Source: Desulforapulum sp034007745 (GTDB lineage: Bacteria > Desulfobacterota > Desulfobacteria > Desulfobacterales > Desulfobacteraceae). Taken from it: 64,000 nucleotides of DNA. Shown here piece by piece: positions 1 to 7,790 of this stretch. Location: the NCBI GenBank assembly GCA_034007745.1, contig JAVEQI010000015.1, forward strand, positions 1-64,000, in the 5' to 3' direction. Position 1 is the first letter of the stretch. Each line of letters starts with the position of its first letter. The notes below the pieces were generated by a model. That model did no database searches and was not told where the DNA came from. It was given only the letters and a program-made list of their open reading frames with translations. Made by a program: the position numbers and the translations under genes.

Positions 1-2
1 TT

Positions 3-1070
3 GGACACCTCTCAACCGCAGTCATGATCGGCATCCGACCGGACGATGTCCACCACAACCTGTCGGCGCCCGGCTGGGCCAAATGGCACTGGAGCAGCTT
101 TTTCGCACCCTTGAACATGGGCGCCACAGTTGTCGGGTTGAACTTTGCGGCCCTTGACGGGGAAAAGTACCTCAAGGCTGTTGAAGAATGCGGAGTGACC
201 ATCTTTTGCGCTCCGGCTACGGCCTGGAGAATGTTCATCAACGTTGACACGACAAACATAGATCTTTCGAAACTTCGCCACTCCATATCGGCTGGCGAGC
301 CGGTCAACCCCGCTCTGATAACCCAGTGGAAAAAACTTACGGGCACGGAAATCCGGGATTTTTACGGCCAGACCGAATCCACGGCCATGGTAGGCAATCC
401 CCCGTGGAGGGTCGGCAAGATACGCTCAGGCTCCTTTGGCTACCCGTCGTTCATGTACGATGTCACCCTGGCCGACGACGAAGGCAAGGAATTGACGGTT
501 CGTAACGAGCCCGGCCACATGGTTGTTCGCCTCAACCGCTGGCGGGCCATCGGCCTTTTTACCGAATACATTGGCAGCCCTGAAAAAATGGCCTCTGCAT
601 TTGTTGGTGACTTCTACTACACGGGCGACAAGGCATTAATTGATGATGACGGCTATTGGTGGTTTGTGTCAAGGTCCGACGATGTTATCAAGTCTTCGGA
701 TTTCCGCATCGGACCCTTTGAGGTGGAAAGCGCCCTTGCCGAACACCCGGCCGTTAACGAGACTGCAGTGGTAGGTGTACCCGACCCTAAACGCCACCAG
801 CTGGTCAAAGCCTACGTAATCCTTAATAAGGGATTTAAGCCGTCAAGGGAGCTTGCCCTTGAGCTGTTCCAGCAGTCTATAGAAATCCTGGCCAAGTTCA
901 AGATCCCCAGGATCATCGAATTTGTCACCGAAGTTCCCAAGACAATCAGCGGAAAAATCCGCAGAATCGAGCTCAGGCAAAACGAGGAGGCCCGTAAGGA
1001 GAGGGATGACGCTAGCAAGGTCAACGAATATTTTTACTGGGATTTCCCGGAGTTAAAATCCAAGAAATAA
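3..1070 (+). CDS. Acyl-CoA synthetase (AMP-forming), 5'-truncated by window edge
   Basis: This is the C-terminal part, about 355 residues, of an ANL-superfamily acyl-CoA ligase that activates a carboxylic acid with ATP and CoA. The reading frame is open from base 3, before the first ATG at 24, and those upstream codons (GHLSTAV) continue the family alignment. The gene therefore begins outside the window. Visible motifs are FYGQTES (adenylate-binding core), YYTGDKALIDDDGYWWFVSR (hinge region) and PKTISGKIRR, which carries the C-terminal catalytic lysine. The PGWAKWHW start resembles the acetyl/medium-chain synthetase branch, but the substrate cannot be read from the sequence. The gene ends TAA, and a 12-bp hairpin follows at 1084-1111. 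It converges on the CoA-transferase gene. Confidence 0.9.
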   Translation, partial: GHLSTAVMIGIRPDDVHHNLSAPGWAKWHWSSFFAPLNMGATVVGLNFAALDGEKYLKAVEECGVTIFCAPATAWRMFINVDTTNIDLSKLRHSISAGEPVNPALITQWKKLTGTEIRDFYGQTESTAMVGNPPWRVGKIRSGSFGYPSFMYDVTLADDEGKELTVRNEPGHMVVRLNRWRAIGLFTEYIGSPEKMASAFVGDFYYTGDKALIDDDGYWWFVSRSDDVIKSSDFRIGPFEVESALAEHPAVNETAVVGVPDPKRHQLVKAYVILNKGFKPSRELALELFQQSIEILAKFKIPRIIEFVTEVPKTISGKIRRIELRQNEEARKERDDASKVNEYFYWDFPELKSKK

Positions 1071-1083
1071 ACAGAAACAAAAC

Positions 1084-1111
1084 GGGGATGTTTCTTGTCA
1101 GAAACATCCCC
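1084..1111. terminator. Convergent-gene hairpin terminator
   Basis: A perfect 12-bp stem, GGGGATGTTTCT / AGAAACATCCCC, with a TGTC loop lies between the convergent synthetase and CoA-transferase genes. On the minus strand the stem is followed by a T-rich run (cgttttgtttctg). It therefore looks like the intrinsic terminator of the CoA-transferase gene and may also stop the plus-strand transcript. Confidence 0.7.
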
Positions 1112-1206
1112 ACAATTGTTCTAACTGTGCAGACCAGACCCCAATCCAATTTGGGCGTCTCCAGGTAGTGTGTGGGACAAATACCCATAACGACAATCCA
1201 CGCAAA

Positions 1207-1261
1207 GGCACCCGCAAGGGGAGCCCCACTACCCACTACCCACCACCCACTACCCACCACC
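1207..1261 (-). repeat. Heptamer array joined to a dispersed GGGGCTCCCC repeat
   Basis: Read on the minus strand from the TAG stop of the CoA-transferase gene, five 7-bp units of type GGTGGTG/GGTAGTG (1227-1261) are followed by a 21-base segment at 1207-1227. That segment is identical to 49565-49585. The first array bases touch the stop codon. It does not code: open frames across it give only low-complexity GSGWWVV-type translations. Confidence 0.75.
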
Positions 1262-3129
1262 TACTGCTCTTCCTTTTCAAACTCCATCTCAATCTCAATC
1301 TCACCACCGCCGGAACGAACCAGCTTTGAGTCGGGGTAACGGTTCTGGAATACCCTCACCATCCTTCGGTTCTCCGCAAGGACAGTAGCCACAAATGCGG
1401 TGTAACGGTTCTTTCTTGCAATTCCCTCCAGCACCTCCAGAAGATAGGTGCCAATACCCATGCCGTGGAGTTCATCCTTGACCAGAAATGCCACCTCAGC
1501 CTGGTTTTCTCCAGCCTCGGCATAGGAGCCGATGGCTACGATCTGCTTGCGCCTGCCCTTTTGCATCACACCTATGATGGTCATGTTTCTCATGTAGTCC
1601 ACATCGGCCCATTGGCGCTGGAGCATCTCCCTTGAAAACACCTTGCGCTTGTTAAAAAACCGGTAGTAGATGGTCGTCTCCTGGAGGGAGTAGAAGAACT
1701 GCCTTGACTCAAACTCATCCGAAGGCATGACCGGACGGAAATCCACGTGTTTGCCCATGGGAAGCTCCAGGGAGTAGTGATAATTATCCAGAAACAAAAG
1801 ATCCTGGGTGGTGGGCGGCAGCTGATCGGGAAATATGTACCTTCGTTTTTTAGCCTCTTCAATAAGCTGCTTTCTAAACTTTGGATGGGCGATCTGGGCA
1901 AGCTCCATGACCCTCTGGTAGATGCTCTTTCTTCTAAGCTCGGCAATGCCGTACTCGGTCACCACGATGTCTATATCCCCCCGGGTGGTTGCAACACCGG
2001 CCCCCTCACTCAGGTGGGGAACGATCCTCGATACGGAGTCATCCTTGGCCGTGGATGGGATGACAATGATGGAGAATCCGCCCTTTGACATGGACGACCC
2101 CCGGATAAAATCCACCTGATCGCCAATGCCCGAGTAAAAGAGATAATCCTTGGAATCGGTGCAGATCTGCCCGGTGAGATCTACCTCCAGGGCCGAACTT
2201 ATGGATATGAAGTTGTCGTTCCTTGCAATGATATTGGGATCGTTGACAAATTCCGACGACCGGAAGTAAAACATGGGGTTGTTGTTAACATAGTCGTAGA
2301 GCTTTTTTGACCCCATGCACAGGGACGCCACCACCCTGCCATGGAGATAGTTTTTGTTACGGTTGGTCACCACCTTTTTCTCAAAAAGCGGCAGGAGCCC
2401 GTCCGTGATCACCTGGGTATGAATTCCAAGATCTTTTTTCCTGTCAAGAAAAGAAACAATGGCATCTGGAAGATGTCCGAATCCCACCTGAATGGTGGCA
2501 CCGTCGTCCACCAGCTGGTTTACATAATGGCCTATCCTGTTAGCCACCTTGGGATTTTTGACAGTGTACACAGACTCTACAAGGGGTTCATCCTCAAGCA
2601 CAAAATAATCTATTTCATCCACATGGACCAGGCTGTCCCCCCAGGTCCTGGGCATTTCACGGTTCACCTGGGCAATAACCAGAGTGGCACTATGCATGCC
2701 CGAGAGGGTTATATCAACGGAGATACCAAGGCTGCAGTATCCAAACCTGTCCGGCGGACTCACCTGGACAAGGGCCACGTCCAGGCCGATCTCCTGGTTG
2801 GCAAATATTTGGGGAATCTGGGAGAGATAAATGGGAATATAGTCAATTTTACCCTCAAATGCCGCCTGGCGCATGTCAGGACTGACAAAAAAAAGTTTGA
2901 GGGAAAATCGATAGAGGAAATCCTCGTGATCCATATATTGTGCAAAGGTGGAGCTAAGCATCTGGTACACGACTATGTCCTGGATGGATCGATCCTCGAC
3001 CATGGCCCTGATCAGCGCCTGGGGTTCACCGCAGCCAGTTCCGGCAAAGACCCGGCTGCCGTTTTCTATTTTTTTAACCCCCTGCTGGGCTGTGACAAGT
3101 TTTTCAGGACAATACTCCTCAAGATTCAT
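1261..3129 (-). CDS. Acetyl-CoA hydrolase/transferase fused to a GNAT acetyltransferase
   Basis: A 622-residue two-domain protein. Residues 1 to about 440 are an acetyl-CoA hydrolase/CoA-transferase of the 4-hydroxybutyrate/butyryl-CoA transferase type. Supporting segments are FAGTGCGEPQAL near the N-terminus, SALEVDLTGQ (region of the presumed catalytic Glu) and TEYGIAELRRKS. Residues of about 460-622 form a GNAT N-acetyltransferase, with HGMGIGTYLLEVLEGIARK as the acetyl-CoA-binding A motif. The ATG at 3129 is chosen over the in-frame TTG at 3135 because an AAGGGGGG ribosome site lies 8 nt before the ATG and only 2 nt before the TTG. The CoA-transferase half moves CoA between acyl groups. 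The GNAT target is unknown; similar fusions are known in deltaproteobacteria. The stop codon abuts a heptamer repeat. Confidence 0.88.
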   Translation of the reverse strand: MNLEEYCPEKLVTAQQGVKKIENGSRVFAGTGCGEPQALIRAMVEDRSIQDIVVYQMLSSTFAQYMDHEDFLYRFSLKLFFVSPDMRQAAFEGKIDYIPIYLSQIPQIFANQEIGLDVALVQVSPPDRFGYCSLGISVDITLSGMHSATLVIAQVNREMPRTWGDSLVHVDEIDYFVLEDEPLVESVYTVKNPKVANRIGHYVNQLVDDGATIQVGFGHLPDAIVSFLDRKKDLGIHTQVITDGLLPLFEKKVVTNRNKNYLHGRVVASLCMGSKKLYDYVNNNPMFYFRSSEFVNDPNIIARNDNFISISSALEVDLTGQICTDSKDYLFYSGIGDQVDFIRGSSMSKGGFSIIVIPSTAKDDSVSRIVPHLSEGAGVATTRGDIDIVVTEYGIAELRRKSIYQRVMELAQIAHPKFRKQLIEEAKKRRYIFPDQLPPTTQDLLFLDNYHYSLELPMGKHVDFRPVMPSDEFESRQFFYSLQETTIYYRFFNKRKVFSREMLQRQWADVDYMRNMTIIGVMQKGRRKQIVAIGSYAEAGENQAEVAFLVKDELHGMGIGTYLLEVLEGIARKNRYTAFVATVLAENRRMVRVFQNRYPDSKLVRSGGGEIEIEMEFEKEEQ

Positions 3130-3143
3130 AGTCAATACCCCCC

Positions 3144-3386
3144 TTAATTTTGATCCATGTCGGATCTTACGGCCAAAACCTGCTTTGCCGGTATCAGCCC
3201 GGTGGCTGCGGCAGAGACGATATTTCCAGCTACCCCGGGACCATCACCGGCGACGAACAGCCCCCGGATAGAGGTCTCAAGTTTATTGTCGGTTTCGATC
3301 TGGCTGGACCTGCGTCCCCTTTTAAGATCTCCAAAACCCTGGGGAATGGCCTTGCCGCCTCCAACAATAATGACATCGTAATCCAT
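3144..3386 (-). pseudogene. FAD-dependent oxidoreductase remnant with an internal deletion
   Basis: This 80-codon frame joins the first residues of a flavoprotein (MDYDVIIVGGG, the start of the FAD-binding Rossmann fold) directly to a typical flavoprotein C-terminus (IETDNKLETSIRGLFVAGDG followed by GNIVSAAATGLI). The roughly 350-400 residues normally between them are absent, including the rest of GxGxxG and the substrate domain. The frame is kept across the join. It is most simply a gene that lost its middle in one in-frame deletion. Its stop lies just 14 nt before the CoA-transferase ATG, so the intact gene probably preceded it in an operon. No convincing ribosome site precedes the ATG. Confidence 0.6.
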
Positions 3387-3554
3387 TGCATACCTGTATC
3401 GTCTATTGTAACATTTCAAATCTTTCAGGTTATACACCAGTTGCCAGGTTTATCAAGGTTTTTATGGACAAGGCGTTTGATCTGCTCCGGGCTTCAGGTT
3501 TAAACAACATATGCAACACCAGATCCAATGGAAAGCAAAAAATGATACAATCTA

Positions 3555-3572
3555 TTTGACAAATAGGTCAAA
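3555..3572. promoter_or_regulatory. Small palindrome upstream of DUF3842 gene
   Basis: TTTGAC-aaatag-GTCAAA is an inverted repeat 18 nt before the DUF3842 start codon. It could be an operator or overlap a promoter -35 (TTGACA at 3556-3561), but no good -10 follows at standard spacing. Speculative. Confidence 0.25.
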
Positions 3573-3590
3573 CCCGACTAAGAAAACACC

Positions 3591-4028
3591 ATGAAACCAG
3601 CAACCACATACAGAATATGCGTCATAGACGGCCAGGGAGGAGGCATCGGTTCGACCATCATCCGGAAGCTCAAGGATCGTTTTGGCGAAACCGTTGAGGT
3701 TCTTGCCCTGGGCACCAATGCCATAGCAACGGCCCAGATGCTCAAGGCGCGGGCCAACCGGGGAGCATCCGGCGTCAATGCCATTGTCCAAAGCGTAAAA
3801 ATGGCAGACCTTATCATCGGAACGGTGGGAATTATAATGCCCCACTCCATGATGGGGGAGCTCACCCCGGAAATGGCGGAAGCCATAGCACTTTCCCCCG
3901 CAAAAAAAATACTGATCCCCCTGACCCAGGAACACATCGAAATCGTAGGCCTTGCGTCCACTCCTTTACCCCAGCTTGTGGATGAGCTTATCGATGCACA
4001 CCTGGGCGATTTTAACAATCAAATATGA
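3591..4028 (+). CDS. DUF3842 family protein
   Basis: A 145-residue protein matching what is known of the uncharacterised DUF3842 family. The N-terminus YRICVIDGQGGGIG looks like a glycine-rich nucleotide-binding loop. It is followed by alternating strand/helix segments (VEVLALGTNAIATAQML, DLIIGTVGIIMP), suggesting a Rossmann-like fold. No signal peptide or membrane segment is seen. It runs into the CooT-like gene with an 11-nt gap, so the two are probably one transcript and may act together in metal or cofactor handling. That role is inferred from pairing only. No strong ribosome site is visible before ATG 3591. Confidence 0.8.
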   Translation: MKPATTYRICVIDGQGGGIGSTIIRKLKDRFGETVEVLALGTNAIATAQMLKARANRGASGVNAIVQSVKMADLIIGTVGIIMPHSMMGELTPEMAEAIALSPAKKILIPLTQEHIEIVGLASTPLPQLVDELIDAHLGDFNNQI

Positions 4029-4039
4029 GGAACTAATCA

Positions 4040-4228
4040 ATGTGTGAAGCAAATGCATATATACGTGACAAAGATGGTGAAACTCTTATAATGGAGGCCG
4101 TTGACATTGTAAACCCTGAAGAGGGAGGGCTCCGCCTGATCAGCATCTTCGGCGACCAGAAGTTCATCAAGGGCCACATAGAGGCCCTTTCCCTGGTTGA
4201 TCACAAAATCTATATCAGGAAAGATTAA
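4040..4228 (+). CDS. CooT-like nickel-binding protein
   Basis: A 62-residue protein beginning Met-Cys. CooT family members are small homodimers that bind one Ni(II) through Cys2, and in Rhodospirillum rubrum CooT is involved in CO dehydrogenase maturation. Family hallmarks here are MCEANAYI, the middle GLRLISIFGDQKFIKG and the end LVDHKIYI. A GAGGA ribosome site lies 8 nt before the ATG, overlapping the stop of the DUF3842 gene. The pair suggests a nickel-enzyme accessory unit. No CODH or hydrogenase gene is present in the window, so the client is unknown. Confidence 0.8.
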   Translation: MCEANAYIRDKDGETLIMEAVDIVNPEEGGLRLISIFGDQKFIKGHIEALSLVDHKIYIRKD

Positions 4229-4311
4229 AAAAGAGGGAAAAGAACCAAAAGACGGCAAGTCTTTACTTTGATATCCGGCTCTTATCCCTCCATAAAAATC
4301 AAAAAATCGAA

Positions 4312-5721
4312 CTACCAGCCCAAGGTCAGGTAGTCGTGAATGGAATCTGCAGCCTCCCTGCCGGCACCCATGGCAAGAATAACAGTTGCCATACCGGTGA
4401 CGATGTCACCTCCTGCCCAGACCGCCTTTTTGGTTGTCTTGCCAGTAACTGGATCTGCAATGATGTTACCCCAGCGGTTCAACCCGATCCCTGGGGTTGA
4501 ATTGGTGAGCAAAGGGTTGGCCTTTGCCCCCACAGAAACAACCACAAGATCACAGTCGATCCTGTACTCAGACCCCTGGATGGGAACCGGTCGTCTTCTG
4601 CCGGAATCGTCGGGCTCCCCAAGCTCCATCTTGAGACACTCCATGCCCACAAGACGCCCCTCCTCATTGCCAAAGAACTGGGTGGGGTTGGTCAGGAGGA
4701 CAAACTCGATTCCCTCTTCTTCAGCGTGGTGGAGCTCTTCGGCCCTTGCCGGCATCTCCTCCCTGGAACGGCGGTAAACGATCTTGACCGAATCGGCCCC
4801 CAGGCGCATGGCCGTTCTTGCCGAATCCATGGCAACGTTGCCGGCCCCGAGAACAACGACATTTTTGCCCCTTGCTATGGGGGTGTCATATTCGGGAAAC
4901 AGATAGGCCTTCATGAGGTTGGCACGGGTCAAATACTCGTTAGCAGAAAAAACACCGATAAGATTTTCTCCGGGAAGATTCATAAACCTTGGCAATCCTG
5001 CACCAACGCCCACATATATGGCATCATAGCCCTCTTCAAAAAGTTCGTCAATGGTAACGGTGGTTCCAACAACGCTGTTAAGTTCGATCTTTGCCCCGAG
5101 TTTTTCAAGAGTAGCTACCTCAGATGCAACGATATCCTTGGGAAGCCTGAACTCGGGAATCCCGTAAACAAGAACGCCGCCGGACTGGTGAAACGCCTCA
5201 AAGATCGTCACGTCATGGCCCTTGACCACAAGGTCACCTGCCACGGTGAGTCCGGAAGGTCCGGAACCGATCACGGCAACTTTTTTACCCGTTTTTTCCG
5301 CAACCTCTGGAAGGGTTCCGCTACCCTTTTCCCTTGCCCTGTCTGCGGCAAACCGCTCAAGGTAGCCAATGGCAACCGACGATCCCTTTTTCCCCAGGAT
5401 GCAGTTTCCCTCACACTGTATCTCCTGGGGACAAACTCTGCCGCAAACAGCAGGGAGGGCATTTTTCCTCCACAAAACCTCTGCAGCCCCATCAAAATCC
5501 CCCTCGGCAATACAATGAATAAAACCCGGGATATCCACGGAAACAGGACAGCCTTCCACACAGGCTGGTTTTTTGCACTGAATACAGCGAGATGCTTCAG
5601 TCATGGCCATCTCATCGGTGAGCCCCAGGGGTACTTCCTTGAAGTTTCGACGTCGAACCTCGGGTGCCTGTTCGGGCATTTTAGCCCTTGGCACTGCTTT
5701 CTTTTTCTCTTTAACTGCCAT
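4312..5721 (-). CDS. nfnB: NfnB-type NADPH-binding flavoprotein (glutamate synthase small-subunit family / SudA-like)
   Basis: A 469-residue FAD protein of the glutamate synthase beta-subunit family. The N-terminus has cysteine motifs for two [4Fe-4S] clusters (ASRCIQCKKPACVEGCPV and PAVCGRVCPQEIQCEGNC). Then come an FAD site (VIGSGPSGLTVAGDL) and an NADPH site (VVLGAGNVAMDSARTAMRLG), ending in AGGDIVTGMATVILAMGAGR. No glutamate-synthase large subunit is nearby. It lies 27 nt after the FNR-like nfnA, which is the arrangement of NADH-dependent ferredoxin:NADP+ oxidoreductase (Nfn), also described as sulfide dehydrogenase. The complex bifurcates electrons from two NADPH to ferredoxin and NAD+, or runs in reverse, in the cytoplasm. 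The second ATG (5721) is preferred: GGAGG lies 5 nt before it. Confidence 0.88.
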   Translation of the reverse strand: MAVKEKKKAVPRAKMPEQAPEVRRRNFKEVPLGLTDEMAMTEASRCIQCKKPACVEGCPVSVDIPGFIHCIAEGDFDGAAEVLWRKNALPAVCGRVCPQEIQCEGNCILGKKGSSVAIGYLERFAADRAREKGSGTLPEVAEKTGKKVAVIGSGPSGLTVAGDLVVKGHDVTIFEAFHQSGGVLVYGIPEFRLPKDIVASEVATLEKLGAKIELNSVVGTTVTIDELFEEGYDAIYVGVGAGLPRFMNLPGENLIGVFSANEYLTRANLMKAYLFPEYDTPIARGKNVVVLGAGNVAMDSARTAMRLGADSVKIVYRRSREEMPARAEELHHAEEEGIEFVLLTNPTQFFGNEEGRLVGMECLKMELGEPDDSGRRRPVPIQGSEYRIDCDLVVVSVGAKANPLLTNSTPGIGLNRWGNIIADPVTGKTTKKAVWAGGDIVTGMATVILAMGAGREAADSIHDYLTLGW

Positions 5722-5748
5722 CATATCCTCCGTATATCCGAACTACTC

Positions 5749-6570
5749 TTATTTCGTAAATAGGTCAAAACTCTTTTTTTCATCTTCCTGGTAGGCCCGA
5801 AGACGATTGGTGAGTTCATCATAATCCACCTTGTGCCCGTCAAACTCCGGACCGTCAACACAGGCAAATTTTGTCTCGCCGCCAACCGAAACACGGCATC
5901 CACCGCACATGCCGGTGCCGTCCACCATGATCGGGTTTAGACTGACTAGGGTTTCGACTCCTTTTTCCTTTGTTATGGAAGAGACAAACTTCATCATGGG
6001 TACCGGACCGATGGCAACCACCAGGCTTATCTCATCCTTTTCAAGGACATCCTTTAACACGTCGGTGACAAAGCCGTGGTGGCCCTTGGACCCGTCGTCC
6101 GTGCAGATGTGGAGAACGTCGGACACCTTTGCCATCTTGTCTTCAAATATGAGAAGATCCTTATTCCTGGAGCCAAGGATGGTTGTCACATGGTTGCCCG
6201 CAGCCTGCAGGGCCCTTGTGATGGGGTGAAGAACGGCAATGCCGGTTCCGCCGCCCACACAGACCACATTCCCCCTCTTCTCAACATGGGTTGCCTTGCC
6301 AAGGGGACCTATCACGGCAAAATAATGATCGCCCACTGCCATTTTCCCAAAATAGGCCGTGGATTTCCCCACCACCATATAAATGATTGTGATGGTTCCC
6401 TTTTCAGGATCCGAATCGGCCACGGTCAGGGGAATTCTTTCGCCCTTTTCATGGGATTGAAGAATTACGAACTGGCCGGGCTTGGTCTTTCGGGCAATAC
6501 GCGGTGCCTCAATTTCGTTGAGGATGATGGTGCCCTGGGCCATCTCTTCACGATTTACAATCTTAAACAT
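5749..6570 (-). CDS. nfnA: NfnA-type ferredoxin-NADP+ reductase subunit
   Basis: A 273-residue FNR-family subunit. An FAD-binding barrel comes first (PGQFVILQSHEKGERIPLT), then an NAD(H) domain (NVVCVGGGTGIAVLHPITRAL). A C-terminal cysteine motif follows for a [2Fe-2S] cluster (MVDGTGMCGGCRVSVGG, then FACVDGPEFDGHKVD), as in Nfn small subunits and dihydroorotate dehydrogenase electron-transfer subunits. It is the first gene of the nfnAB pair and forms the bifurcating complex with the next protein. ATG 6570 is selected by an AGGAGG site 6 nt upstream; the longer open frame adds ten unsupported residues. The 250 nt upstream towards the RibD-like gene hold no recognisable gene. Confidence 0.88.
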   Translation of the reverse strand: MFKIVNREEMAQGTIILNEIEAPRIARKTKPGQFVILQSHEKGERIPLTVADSDPEKGTITIIYMVVGKSTAYFGKMAVGDHYFAVIGPLGKATHVEKRGNVVCVGGGTGIAVLHPITRALQAAGNHVTTILGSRNKDLLIFEDKMAKVSDVLHICTDDGSKGHHGFVTDVLKDVLEKDEISLVVAIGPVPMMKFVSSITKEKGVETLVSLNPIMVDGTGMCGGCRVSVGGETKFACVDGPEFDGHKVDYDELTNRLRAYQEDEKKSFDLFTK

Positions 6571-6822
6571 TCGAACCTCCTGGCATGAACATCTGCACAC
6601 GATGCAGATATCGTTATCTAACCCGTTACGTCAACGGGCAATAGTGTTTACTTACACCTGTTTTTAGTAAATGACAATAACCAGAAAAACCCAACAAAAT
6701 CAAGGAGAAAATAATGGGGTATCAGCCTGGCTTAATATCACCTTTGAGAAACAGAACCCGATCAAAAAACAAGTAAAATCTCTTGATCAGAAATGCTGCA
6801 AAAAAACTCAACGAAATAACGC

Positions 6823-7326
6823 CTATTTTCCCTTGACCCGGTATCTTAATACCAGGGACTGGTCTGAAATAACCTCACAATCCACAAGGGAGAGCCGGGT
6901 ATCCATGTCATGGTCAAACAGACTGAGTCCCCTGCCAAAAAAAACGGGAATCACAGTCACACAGATCTCGTCGATCAGGTTCGCCCTGGCAAAAAGCGAG
7001 TTGATCTGGGCGCCTCCCAGGAGGGCAGCCTCTCTGAACCCCTCCCTGGCGAGACCTTTTAAAATCAACTCAGGGTCCTGGTCTGTAAAAATAAGGTTGT
7101 CAACACTTTTCCTGTCCCGGTTCCGGGTCATGACGATATTTTTACGGCCCGGCAGGGCCTTTCCAATGGTATCAAAGGTCTTGGAACCCATGATCACGAC
7201 ACCCGCCCTCTTGGTTATCTCGACAAATTTTCGCTTATCCTCTTTTCCGGTCCAGTCCGCAGGATGATTGTCATCCCTTGCAATTTTTCCGTCAAGGGTC
7301 ATTGCCATGACCATGGTTACCTTCAT
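6823..7326 (-). CDS. RibD C-terminal / dihydrofolate-reductase-like protein
   Basis: A 167-residue single-domain protein of the RibD-C/DHFR-like fold. MAMTLDGKIARDD is the classic first strand and loop. VVIMGSKTFDTIGKALPGRKNIVMTRN binds the nicotinamide nucleotide in this family, and AALLGGAQINSLF carries the glycine-rich loop. Stand-alone members are found widely and the substrate is usually unknown. It could reduce a pyrimidine or pterin, but there is no riboflavin or folate gene next to it. An AAGGAG site lies 5 nt before the ATG. It is transcribed away from btuB. Confidence 0.8.
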   Translation of the reverse strand: MKVTMVMAMTLDGKIARDDNHPADWTGKEDKRKFVEITKRAGVVIMGSKTFDTIGKALPGRKNIVMTRNRDRKSVDNLIFTDQDPELILKGLAREGFREAALLGGAQINSLFARANLIDEICVTVIPVFFGRGLSLFDHDMDTRLSLVDCEVISDQSLVLRYRVKGK

Positions 7327-7436
7327 GGTTTCTCCTTTTTACTGCTGACACCTGAAGTTGGATTCATGGTGAAACCTTCCACTTAACAGGAGTGTAATCT
7401 CTACTGTATGTTTGTGTCAATGATCGACCTCAGGTG

Positions 7437-7464
7437 TTAGCTGTTAGCCGTTAACTTTTAGCTG
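7437..7464 (+). repeat. Four heptamers of the TTAGCTG family
   Basis: TTAGCTG, TTAGCCG, TTAACTT and TTAGCTG lie head to tail in the divergent spacer between the RibD-like gene and the btuB riboswitch. It belongs to the same 7-bp family as the arrays at 29861, 32607, 47348 and 55094, but lacks the composite flanks seen in three of them. Confidence 0.7.
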
Positions 7465-7558
7465 ATACAGCGGCTATACGACCAGATCGATCATCTATAC
7501 AACCAACGTGTACTCTGCCCATAAATTAATGAACGGCCAGGTGGAACTGGCCCCCTGG

Positions 7559-7617
7559 GTCCGCACAGGTCGAAATATTTTCTGTTTTCCCTTGACTCCC
7601 CCATGGTGTGCTGATAC
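7559..7617 (+). promoter_or_regulatory. Putative promoter and upstream element of the btuB riboswitch
   Basis: The 16-mer at 7559-7574 (GTCCGCAC-A-GGTCGAA) recurs with one change at 59740-59755 before the second riboswitch. It is followed by a TTGACT -35-like box (7592-7597), a C-run and TGATAC (7612-7617). The second riboswitch has the same order (TTGACA, CTCCCC, TGATGATAG). The exact -10 is uncertain because the TGATAC spacing is short. Confidence 0.35.
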
Positions 7618-7624
7618 TTGAGTT

Positions 7625-7790
7625 TTAGAATCAGGTATCCATCATCATGGGATGGATAAGAGGGAATCCGGTGAAACACCGGAACGGGCCCGCCGCTGTA
7701 TCCGGGGACGAACGCCAGAAAAAGCCACTGTGGACAACCATGGGAAGGCCTGGCCGGTAGAATGATCCGGGAGTCAGAAGACCTGCCTGA
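7625..7790 (+). promoter_or_regulatory. Cobalamin riboswitch (btuB leader)
   Basis: Adenosylcobalamin-class leader RNA. Conserved landmarks are GGGAATCCGGTGAAAC and CGGGCCCGCCGCTGTA (7654-7694 region), the AGCCACTG segment, and the B12 box GAGTCAGAAGACCTGCC at 7771-7787. A hairpin ACCGCA/TGCGGT (7799-7836) and an intrinsic terminator (7898-7935) lie between the aptamer and btuB. This implies transcription-termination control: high B12 shuts off btuB-cbiZ. The outer boundaries are approximate. Confidence 0.93.

Noticed and set aside
1021..1260. Minus-strand frame coding GSGWWVVGSG-type sequence
   Set aside because: It is a translation of the heptamer array and terminator region; low complexity, no ribosome site, follows a stop-codon repeat.
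2341..3147. 268-codon plus-strand frame opposite the CoA-transferase gene
   Set aside because: Shadow frame; all conserved motifs are on the other strand.
3433..3510. Plus-strand codons reading VARFIKVFMDKAFDLLRASG
   Set aside because: Protein-like appearance but only about 25 residues, no start or family match; too little to call a gene fragment.
4726..5763. 345-codon plus-strand frame opposite nfnB
   Set aside because: Shadow frame of a strongly supported gene; no domain-like sequence.
6671..7267. Plus-strand frame overlapping the RibD-like gene
   Set aside because: Most of it is antisense to the RibD-like gene and the rest has no recognisable family. A nearby AAGGAG-ATG (6714) opens only a 20-codon frame.
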